Source: Fasciola hepatica (Eukaryota > Platyhelminthes > Trematoda > Plagiorchiida > Fasciolidae). From it: a stretch of DNA of 64,000 nucleotides. The notes under the pieces are model-generated. The model had not been told where the DNA came from. It made no database searches and saw nothing but the letters and a program-made list of their open reading frames with translations. The stretch is from NCBI GenBank assembly GCA_948099385.1, contig CANUEZ040000159.1, forward strand, positions 8,016,501 to 8,080,500, written 5' to 3'. The translations under genes were made by a program, and so were the position numbers. Position 1 is the first letter of the stretch; every line of letters begins with the position of its first letter. Shown in pieces: positions 55,354 to 64,000 of the stretch.

Positions 55354-55713
55354 TCAATGCGAATGACTGGCAGAAACAAAAATTGGCAGAACAGCACCAA
55401 CACACAATACCAGAAGTTCCATAGGCCGAAGCCTTCCGGTTTCGGTGAATTGCTTTGACGGGATAGTAAAGACCACATGGTTTTCCGGTGCGTCTACAGT
55501 GTAAAGTGTGTAGTCTTCGGCTTTGGACGGTTCGCAATTTACTTGTGAATGCCATGAAAGGGACAAGTTTGATTGTGCAGGCTGAGGTCGACATGTTTGT
55601 TGATTCACAGTTGTGTGCAGCAGTTCCGGGAGAATGTGCGATGCGGCAACGTACAAAAATGTTCCTCCCGAAAGCAGTAAAGCAAATCCAGTTTTAGTCG
55701 CTACAGCATCCGA
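55354..55713 (-). CDS. Last exon of a ZIP9-like zinc transporter (SLC39A9 family)
   Basis: On the minus strand a pyrimidine tract ending CTCTCATCAG (55,714 and up) is a good splice acceptor. It opens 119 codons in phase 0 to a TGA at 55,354. The exon holds two membrane segments of the ZIP fold: KTGFALLLSGGTFLYVAASH with ILPEL, and PMELLVLCVGAVLPIFVSAS ending GHSH-like SHSH. The GTFLYVA..H.LPE motif and the short C-terminus after the last segment are characteristic of ZIP9/SLC39A9. The family moves zinc into the cytosol from outside or from the secretory pathway. The loop between the segments is long (about 60 residues) and Ser- and Gln-rich, which may be lineage specific. No earlier exon was found up to 64 kb, so the intron is long or those exons are short and missed. 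No damage is visible. Confidence 0.82.
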   Translation of the reverse strand, partial: SDAVATKTGFALLLSGGTFLYVAASHILPELLHTTVNQQTCRPQPAQSNLSLSWHSQVNCEPSKAEDYTLYTVDAPENHVVFTIPSKQFTETGRLRPMELLVLCVGAVLPIFVSASHSH

Positions 55714-57959
55714 CTGATGAGAGCGGAAAGAGAACAAATGAAATTGTGATTGTTCACGTGTAGTCCGGGATCAATTCATATAATTACCTGCGAAGTTTCA
55801 TGTTAAATCTACCTAAGGGCTGTTGTGTGGTCCAAATGCTCGTGGGTGAAAAGATCACTCACAACAGCAGTCAACAGCTTATTTCATGGTTGAAAACGTT
55901 TGGTCTGCAGCAGTGCTAGAGGTCAACGGGATTCACAATTTTAGCAAAATGAAAGACCCAATAATTGCTGGCTAGCATATTGGGCTAATCTTAGTATATT
56001 TGCACGGAATCCTATGTTCACTACTTTTACCAGTAGCTGTGAAGACATTTTCGAAAGCTATATCCATAAAGAAATAAACCACTGAACAAATACCAAGTAG
56101 ATGAAGCATACCAGAGTATAAGAACTCCACTGACCGAAACATACTACGGGATGGACGGATCCCACGGACCTTACGCAGGAAGTATAGAGCGCCCAATTCG
56201 GTCAAGTTTTGAAAGAGCAAAGCACGTCTTCTGTTTACTGGATATCTCCTCATCCGATATATGATCAACGGGTTAGATGTAATTACTCAGGCAAAAACGC
56301 CTATCCATTGCGATCAACGTCTTCTATTTTTATTTTATATGCATAAAAGAGTGCGGTGGACGGGATGTAACCATTACTAAAGTGCTCCACTGTATTATCA
56401 GGGGGAACCAGCAACTTCAACTTTAACAGTCGGAGTGGAGAAACAACTAGGACCTGTACACGTCAGGTTCGGTAACGATCCGGATGAAATCGAATCGCTG
56501 TTCGCCAGTATATTGCTGGGATAAAATTGGGTGTTACGCCAAACTGATCGTGTGGCCGAATTTTGCAGTTTAAAAATGAGAAACAATCCAAACAGTGTCC
56601 CTGTGCTGTTCACAATATACAAATATGCGAAAATTCTGTCCTAATTCAGGTACGCTTATTTGTCTGCGTGTTCAAGATCAGACGGTTATTTATTCGAACA
56701 AAAATTTACATCACCAGAAAATTACCTCCACGGTAATGAAAGTAATCCCTGCAAAAAAACACTTTCCACGGTGAACTGTGAGAAGGGTGACACAAGAGAA
56801 ACACGGAAGAGAAGAGCTGTATGTTACGCGGCGCGTCCATAGGTTTCGGATAGGAAAATAGTCACAACGTTCGCGGTTGACCGCGAAAAAGTGGTCAGGG
56901 ACGATCGGGGGCACCGATCAAGGGTATGGAGGTTGCTTCCGGTTGGCTAGCGTTCTCCGCTCCAAATGGCTACATAAAGCTGTGAACGGCACTGTGACGT
57001 GGCGAACGTGGCCCATCATAAAATATGGTCAAAGCCCATTTTTGTGTTCCACTCACCTAACGAAGTACTTTTATGGCGTCCAAAATGGTCTACCAGTGGT
57101 CTGACATGTTAAAGCCTATGTAAATGCCTACCTCGGAAGACACCCCACTCTGATATGTTTATCTCGGACGAGAGTTGATCTGCACCCATTCGCTGACAAC
57201 AAACTTTCGCAATGGATTTCTCTCCCCTTTTTCTTCTTTTTCTAGTCATAAGAGAGTGGGGTTACCAAATTGTATGAGATGTATTATTCCGTGCTTTAGT
57301 TCTGCCGTGATCTATGAGCAGCAGATTTAGAGTGGCTTTGGTGACCATGATATCAGGAACAAAATGTCAAACATCAAAAACTATTATACTAAGAAATGTG
57401 AAATTTATCAAGGGTGGTTTTTATCACTAATGAGGAAATATTGATCTTACTAGAAGTAGTCTTTTTTTGCCGAAGTCTCGACAGTGTGTGCCTTTTCGAA
57501 GGAAGCAAAAACAATGCGGACACATATGGAGAATAGTATACGTTGCGGCTCAGAAGAGAACTCGCGGCTGGTGATACTTTTATTTAAAAGAGTAGAGCTG
57601 TGTTACCCGGCTCAGCCCTAGGTCGCGGCGATAATCACAGTTTCGAGGCCAGTTGTGAATAAGATGGACTATGGTCCACTAAACAAGCGGTCGTGAATGT
57701 TCAGCGGTGGTTTTTCCATTTGACTACTGTTACCCTCTATAGAACTCTATGTAAACTCAAGTCTTCGAAATGCGCCAAGTGTACGACAAGAGAAAACGTG
57801 TGGCTTTTCGAAAACAGCTACATTTCAGAGCTTTTTGTATAGTACCGATATCTTATGTTATATGTCGTCCCATTACCTGTAATGAGAACTCTTCTGCCAT
57901 CGAAACGTCGTTATGTAAGCGAAAAACAAAAAATATTTAGGTTGTTGTCCCATGTGCCC
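55714..57959. other. Probable intron of the ZIP9-like gene, no exon recognised
   Basis: Minus-strand frames at 56,268-55,972 and 56,622-56,398 are open, but show no ZIP motif such as HKxPxxxG or ADGIALG. I see no other coding signal. Confidence 0.4.
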
Positions 57960-58140
57960 ACCCGTTGCAAAAACGCATTGGTTCGACTGGTGTGGGCTAA
58001 CCACGCCTTGAGGTTTAAATGAAACTGACAAGATTCATCTCTCAGCTATCGATCTACTCCACCGATCGGCTGTCCTGCCACTCGAGATTCCGTTGCCTTA
58101 AGTCTTGAGCTTGGCACAGCACCTGTGCTAACTGCCAACG
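57960..58140 (+). repeat. Dispersed repeat R3, copy 1
   Basis: Shares with 59,985-60,165 the blocks TTGCAAAAACGCATTGGT, CTGGT, CCACGCCTT, CGATCGGCTGTCCTG and GTTCCGTTGCCTTAAG in the same order over about 180 bp, roughly 70 % alike. No coding content. Confidence 0.6.
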
Positions 58141-59040
58141 TGACTTGGCTGTCCATCAAGGCTGAATTACCACATTCCCTCAAACTGTAAGTGGCGAACT
58201 TCCGGTGCTACTAATAATGACCAACGCCTAAGTTGAAGAACTAAAACGGCTTTCTCGTTTTTGTTGTTATTTTTGGGTATTTCTGACTGACTTGAGATTA
58301 GCCCTGGTCACTTAGAAGCTCAAACGAAAATTTCGTTCGTATTTTTATATTATTTCACTTTTTTATTCAGCATATAAAGCGCTCTCACTTCATCAAGGAC
58401 CTGTTTAAACTGGTGCCACCTATTGCCGGCTTGTGGTCCTGGTGGTTTTTCCCACTCTACTCCTTGTTTCTTTCGGAACAAGATGCAAATAACCCAATGC
58501 CTGGGTACAACGAAGATGTGATGACTTGCATTCAAACCTCAAATAGATAGTCGCTCAGTACTGAACGTTAGAAACGCCATAAAGCCGAAATCGAGCACTT
58601 TTAGCGAAAAAACTTAGATTCGTTATTAATCTGATCTCAGTCAACAGTTCCTTCCTCAAGGTTTCCACGCGAATTGTAGAATTCACACAGTTGTCCCACA
58701 CTTTATCGGGCTTTTGAGGCGCAGCGTAGAGTAAGAACGAAGATTACATAATGCTTCCCGTGATAAATATTTAATATTCACTGAATGACTACGAATGAAC
58801 TAAACAAAATCTTTTCCTTCCCTTCGAAGTTCAACTTCATAGTGAATCTATTCCTCAAAGAAGCCGTCGACAAACCTAGGACAGGCACGCAGTGGCTTTT
58901 CAAAGAGCCTTTATCAGGCTTAATTATGTTTCCACAAATCTCCAGCGCGTCCTTGGCAAAATTGTCTTTCAGCAATGAAGAAATATGATATTGACGAATT
59001 CTGTAGACATGCATAGTTCTTTCTTTCAGATTTCTGCGCA
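58141..59040. other. No gene seen
   Basis: Open frames on both strands at 58,778-59,041 overlap one another and have no motif. If the exon at 59,041 is real, this is its 3' untranslated region and flank. Confidence 0.4.
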
Positions 59041-59241
59041 TTACGGTTTATCACTGCAGAACTCTTCATAATACCGATCAACAGAACGATTAGCCTTCGC
59101 TGGATTAACACGGTAAACAATATATTTCACTCCTTTTTTTAATGCAACGCATGCATAGTGGATTTTCCAGAGAGAGTTCGCCGCCCAGCAATCAGCAGCT
59201 AGTAGAGTAAAAAAGAACCAACCGTGGGGAGTTTCGTTTTC
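59041..59241 (-). CDS. Candidate terminal exon, 66 codons, function unknown
   Basis: On the minus strand a possible acceptor (CTTTTGATTCAG) opens a phase-0 frame that begins ENETPHGWFFFTLLAADCWA and continues ANSLWKIHYACVALKKGVKY, then VYRVNP, to a TAA at 59,041. The aromatic- and Cys-rich composition, the even use of all amino acids and the acceptor make it look like a real last exon. I do not recognise the family. The upstream region to 59,530 has an open minus frame with no known motif. It lies on the same strand as the ZIP9-like exon and 3.3 kb upstream of it, so it is either a separate gene or a chance frame; it has no ZIP features. Confidence 0.35.
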   Translation of the reverse strand, partial: ENETPHGWFFFTLLAADCWAANSLWKIHYACVALKKGVKYIVYRVNPAKANRSVDRYYEEFCSDKP

Positions 59242-59984
59242 CTGAATCAAAAGCGGATAAACTGCAGCTAGGACATTATTATTCAGTGACTTCCTCATCC
59301 ACTAAATTGCTTGCTGTGTAAAAAAAGTGGAATTTCGAATACAAAAACAGTAGGGATGTTTCTGACGTAACCGTTTTGAGAGACGAGAATCTTTCGAGAG
59401 TATCATTTTGCAAATGGTAACAAACAGCCCTACAAACCGTACCACAAACTAATGCTGCGTCCTTTAGTCCAAGCAGAGGAGGGAGGCCCGACACTGAATT
59501 ACAGTTATTTATGGTATCTCCGAGTACCACAGATCTTCTGATTCTCGATAAACCTCGCCTCTTCGAACTTCTTCATCAGTCTCTGTACAATTGAGCACGC
59601 TAATGGTATTCAGGTGAAATGTGTTTTGGGTAAACATGGCGTAGTGTTTGATCATCACTACACAGCTTACTTCTCAGTCTTTCTGAGGCCGATTGGCATA
59701 ATTGCCACCCGGCGCCGAATGAAGATCGACAATTAGCTTTTCCTAGTGCTTGAAAAATCATAGCTCAGTTTATCCAGGCCCTTGTCATGTTTTAAAAAAC
59801 GAGGTCACTCATCTTAATGACCTTTCACCACCACAGAATCCTACTCCGAGCAAACTGCTCTGACCATTGTGTTGTATACAAATCACGGTCACTGTACAAA
59901 ACTATCCCACTAGGGCGAGGAATAACGCTTCCTTGCACGCCATCTCATTTTCTCATCGTAAAGCGTAATATATAAGGTTGACTC
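59242..59984. other. No recognised gene
   Basis: A minus frame (59,530-59,279) may be an upstream part of the candidate exon at 59,041 but has no motif. Confidence 0.35.
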
Positions 59985-60165
59985 TTGTAACCAGTCATTG
60001 CACAAAACGTATCGGTCTGACTGGTTCGGGCGACCAAGCCTTCTAATGGGCCGGTGTTGTGACCAAACACCGCTTGACAGGATTCAATTCTCATTCGATC
60101 GGTCCACACTGTCGAACGGCTATCCTGTCGCACGCGGTTCCGTCATCTCAAGCCATAAGCTGGGT
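59985..60165 (+). repeat. Dispersed repeat R3, copy 2
   Basis: Partner of 57,960-58,140 in the same orientation, about 2 kb apart. The shared blocks are GCACAAAACGTATCGGTCTG, CTGGTTCGGGCGACCAAGCC and CGGCTATCCTGTCGCACG. Confidence 0.6.
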
Positions 60166-63100
60166 GATAGATAGGTTTTGCTTGCGCATCCCGTGACTCA
60201 TTCTGATGGTGTTGGTCAGATACGAAGACCAGGTTGCTTGTTGATCACAAATCAACTACTACCCTTACATCATCCCTTCTTTTGTAAGTACGGCCGCTTC
60301 TGGTTCCGTACCGTTCATGGTAAGTGTTGTTGCTAAACTTGTTGTTGGAAATTCGTGTGTGTATATCTCCTTTGTTCCCAAAATATCCAATGATAAATGG
60401 TGATTCCAGCTCTTGAACGCATCGAGCCCTAGTACCGACTGTAAGTTTGATTTTTTGCATGAAATCATTTTCGGATCTTGACTTCCGAGTTTATTTTCCC
60501 CTTGACATCCGTTTCTGATCCATTCCACATCCTAAAATCGGTGACGCAACTCGTGATGTCTGCGCGATCAACACAAGAGAAACGGATTATATTCACCGAG
60601 GAACCCGAATCCAATTAAAAAACAACGGGGTTCCTCAATAACTATCACGATCGCAAACAGCTCTTTGCTTATGTTGTCGCAGTCGAACCCTGACCGTAGG
60701 CTTTCAATCCGCCCACATTTTGGCTGGATTTATAGAAACTGGATGACATTTACAGGTGAAATGATTTTGCTTTCCGTAATTAGAACGCATTTTCCTCCAA
60801 GCTGGGCAGTCTTCTCCTTGTTTCTCGTGCCTGTGACCAAAAAAGGGTGTGTAACGCGCATGGCTTCTGTCACAGCGTTCATAGCAGTCGTTGTGATGTG
60901 CTCCGTGAGATGCTTTATCTGATTTGTGGTGCCTTCTTCGCTCGTGCAAATATCAAAGCAAGTTTTCAAATCCAGTTGGTGCATCAGTAAAGGTTTTTCG
61001 TAGTGGCATCATTCCGTACGGTGGTCGCCAGCTTGTTTCTTACTAGATTGTCTCGCACTCAGCTGCAAAGATTGTACGTGTTGGCCATTGCTTTCAGCAC
61101 GATAACACAGTTATCGATTGTCTTATTATCTAGCCGTTCTCTACATGAAACAAAACCGCAGTCCAAACCGGGTGGATTTAGTTGACTTCCGACTCCCCTT
61201 TCTCTTCAGAATCGTTTTTTTCATTTCCTCTTGCATCATTTGATATGGATCAACTTCTATTGCTCCCGAATCTAAAGAGGCGCACAAGATCCATTAGGTC
61301 ATGTTACCATTACGTATCGTTGTCCACCTCAGCGTGCAGATGCGTTACCAACAAAAAGCGGGATTTTCGCCACTCATGAACCATCTGACTATTTAAATCT
61401 CCTAATTACACAACAGGGCGGAAGCCATCTATGCCTTTCGTGAACTGTGTTTGCGTGGTAGACACTTTTGATCCGAACCCCAGAAACAGCGTGAGTTCGC
61501 GTATTTCTCAAGGACAGCTGAGGACAATTTTTGCACCCGACAAGCGCTAATGTGATCGTCGAAACTGTCCAGAAGCCAAGCAAGACATTCTTATGACGTT
61601 TGTTCGAGCAAGACCCAATACAACACCGATCCATCAGCGTTCACAATATCAGAAGCCGCAGTTGTGTTTCAGATTTGGTGACCCACCTAAGCGCTTCTCT
61701 TGGTTCGTCCCCCTTCGTTCACCACACACCTGGCAAACAATAATAAACCGAAGAATCCCATCTCATCTTTTTTCCGGGAACTGAACCGACATTTTGCAAA
61801 AATTTCATGACCATCAGATCACACTGCACACAACGGAAAAGTTATCCATTTTCGCGCACACCTAAGAACCACTGGGAAGTGAAATCAGTCACTTCATTAA
61901 GTTTTAGCTCCACTTCCATACGACACCTTTGTTGCCTACACAGAGACGATATTGAAGTACATTTTGCGCGGTTTCCGCGAAACTCCAGAGGCTTAGGTCA
62001 CCTTTGGTTCAAAAATCGTAATCGCCTTCTCAATGGCTGTTGGTTTTCTATTGATGACCCCACAATAACTTCTTGATGCATTATCTCAAAATTCTACTAC
62101 AGCTTCTGTGGCAGTCAAAATATTAAAACTTAAGTGGTCGGGCCAATATATGGATTCTCTTTATCAACCACATGTGAAAGCCATAGCGCATCTAGTCCGA
62201 CTTTCTGAAGATCCATCCTCATAAAACCTCAATGAGATTGGTTTGAGTGACCATGGGAATATTTTGCAGACTGCGCTTTTCTGACCGTGCTATTTTTCAA
62301 GGTTGGAAAACAATGAAATTAGAATTCGGGAATATTGGTGACATTTCGTAAATTGCTACCTTCTCATGGCGCGACATTTGACACGATAGAGTGTAGATCT
62401 GAAGACGGCACAGTGGCGTGGTGGGTGCGGCCCACCAATTACCTGACAAGGTTTGTTATAAGAAGCGAATGAACCGTATAATCGATCACCGTTTCATCTT
62501 GACCAAAGCTGCTGCGTTGCAGAACGCGCTACTTTTACTGGCGAGAATGGTGTCATTTTGCACAAAATAAGGTCTAGGCAATTAAGCCTGACGCTCACAG
62601 TCTAGGTGGATTTTTCGATAATTTTCCTACTGGCAAGCCTGAAATTAGTCCGGTACAGAATTTAGTTTAACTGGGTTTAGACGAGACTTCAAGGAAATTT
62701 TCACTACTTCAGTATCCCCGGAAAGTGATGAGGAAGGCCACCGGAGTTCGGTGCTTTAAGACGACCTATGACTTCGAATAACTTGTGGATCTCCGCCTTA
62801 CTGTATGGATCTGCCGAAATACACAGCGAAATTTCGTCGGAATAGCTGTGTGGAGCTGACACAGTAGACCAAATAAACTGCAGTATGCATTTTGTGAAGA
62901 TGCAGGTTCATAGAGAAATTTATTTTGTTCCCCAAGGTTTGAAATTCAGAGCAGGTCTCCATAACCTGAGGGAATGGAATTTTGTCCACATCTTCATAAA
63001 ATGCTCAAGCAATAACTGGACTAGCCATGTGGGTTCAATCCTTATCTCAACAGCGTCGAAGATGCCGTACTTCACAGGATGTACCATACGCGGGTCGAGC

Positions 63101-63249
63101 AGAATCACCAGGAGCAGACTTAGTTTCGCACCGGTTGTGAATTCATCGATCAAATCTTCATCCTTCGACAACTTCTAGAGCGCTCTTGTACCTTCCAAAG
63201 AGCAACGGTAATCGTGATCCTAGACAAACGCACGGTCTCGGGGCTCTGT
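60166..63249. other. About 3 kb without a recognised gene
   Basis: Minus frames at 60,528-60,265 (with SVLGLDAFKSWNHHLSLD) and 60,984-60,730 are open and protein-like but could not be assigned. The first has a faint resemblance to the end of a retroviral-type protease, too weak to call. Frames near 61.4 and 62.9 kb have no motif. Confidence 0.35.
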
Positions 63250-64000
63250 GAATAGGACTGTGCTCTAAAACTATTTCTTGAAAAATGGAGTATCTGAGGC
63301 GTATATGTCGGTCTTGAAAGAGTTGTATCGCTATAGCTCAGATCAGCTTACGGCTAATGGTCAGCTTCCACGAATCTTTCCCGTTTATAGTGCACCACGT
63401 CAGAGTTGCACTAAATTCCCAGTCCTTTACAACTTTGCCATGGAGAGTGTTCTACGGGGTGCCTTGTCTGGCCTACTCAACGGTGGGAACAGTTATTGAT
63501 TTAGAATGCACCAATGACATCGTCCTGCTGGGTAATAACGCACAAGTTCTGTGTTACATTTTGGACCAATTGGTGATTGAGGTGTTTAGATATGGCATGT
63601 GTTTTACCCCACCCTGGTGAAAAATAGTCTAACAGCACTAGCAGGTGTCCGTGTCTGTTCTCATTCTTTGTGATGGACAGCTCGAATTAGGCAACAGCTT
63701 CAAGTACCCCGCGAGTCACACTGCAGCTGTACGTTGTGTTGAGGAGTAAATCAGTTCACGAACAGCGAAAGCCAGTCTGGCATTCGTGAATCGGCGTTAC
63801 TTGTAGCGCCGCCACGACATTCATCTCTTACCGAAGGGAAGGATCTATAATACCGCAGTTCGTAGTGCTTTGCTTTGTGGTTGCGAGACGTGGACACTTC
63901 GCATTAGGGATGCTCGACCGCTCGCGTCTCGCCGGAACATTGAGGGACTTTTGATGAGGTGCGCCGACTTACCCTCTGGCAGAGGATAATGGTGATACGA
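63250..64000 (+). pseudogene. RTE-like LINE reverse transcriptase, C-terminal part, runs off the window
   Basis: The frame 63,278-63,499 reads LKELYRYSSDQLTANGQLPR and then a damaged GVRQGCPLSP-type block ending LYNFAMESVLRGALSGLLNG. The next frame has VIDLECTNDIVLLGNNAQVL at the Y[AV]DD box, in which the YADD aspartates read T-N-D. From about 63,750 a frame gives RTAKASLAFVNRRYL, RRHDIHLLPKGRIYNTAVRS and ALLCGCETWTLR. This is the conserved tail of endonuclease-RT LINEs common in flukes (K.R.A..NLR.LWRR.DI.L..KGR.Y...VRSVLLYG.ETW.L). Several stops break it. The end of the element lies beyond 64,000. Confidence 0.87.

Noticed and set aside
55700..55725. Hammerhead ribozyme-like CTGATGAG followed by GGAAA
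   Set aside because: No stem II can form between the two core segments, and it overlaps the ZIP9-like splice acceptor.
60265..60528. Minus-strand frame with VLGLDAF, resembling a retroviral-type protease end
   Set aside because: No DTG/DSG active site nearby and no neighbouring pol; similarity too weak.
1..64000. CRISPR arrays, operons, prokaryotic promoters or ribosome-binding sites
   Set aside because: None seen; gene structure and elements are eukaryotic.

Overview
This window looks like intergenic or intronic DNA from a repeat-rich animal genome, most probably a parasitic flatworm (trematode or related platyhelminth). The reasons are the mixture of element types (BEL/Pao, two kinds of Ty3/Gypsy, Penelope with a GIY-YIG domain, CR1/Jockey-like and RTE-like LINE tails, a CACTA-type transposase), split genes with spliceosomal signals, and the absence of any prokaryotic gene organisation. 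The species call is inference from the style of the elements; no search could be run.

Positions 1-12612 form a nest. Element A is an old BEL/Pao retrotransposon on the + strand (1 to about 4150), broken by stops and frameshifts. Right after it lies element B, a second BEL/Pao element with 424-bp LTRs at 4408-4831 and 12189-12612, TGTAAA...TTTACA ends and a near-perfect 5-bp target duplication. Inside B's integrase sits element C (9154-11093), a compact LTR retrotransposon with 292-bp LTRs, a primer-binding site, a polypurine tract, an exact 4-bp target duplication and only a gag-type coding region. LTR divergence by hand count (B about 2.8 %, C about 1 %) agrees with the nesting order. C is the most interesting object here: a young, gag-only, non-autonomous element whose reading frame continues past an in-frame UAG.

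From 15 to 24.6 kb there are fragments: LINE C-termini (15.8-16.1 kb minus, 20.6-21.2 kb plus), a minus-strand BEL/Pao integrase piece (17.9-18.4 kb), a minus-strand Gypsy gag/protease piece (19.5-20.4 kb), and a CACTA-type transposase in one open frame with four stops (22,981-24,078), followed by a short exon resembling the N-terminus of DUF4806-type proteins. From 28.4 to 42.6 kb there are three Gypsy elements: F (minus, 30.3-28.7 kb), G (plus, 31.0-34.0 kb) and H (plus, 39.0-42.2 kb). F and H belong to one family and G to another. The tail of G is the left arm of a roughly 3.6-kb imperfect palindrome centred near 35.35 kb. A tRNA-like sequence with intact A and B boxes lies at 38,867-38,950. 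A Penelope-like element occupies 46.5-47.6 kb.

The only host gene I recognise with confidence is the last exon of a ZIP9-like (SLC39A9) zinc transporter on the minus strand at 55,354-55,713. A second candidate terminal exon of unknown function lies at 59,041-59,241, also minus. The last 750 bases hold a decayed RTE-like LINE reverse transcriptase that runs off the window. Several short dispersed repeats tie distant parts of the window together. Most of the remaining sequence is AT-richer DNA in which I see no gene.
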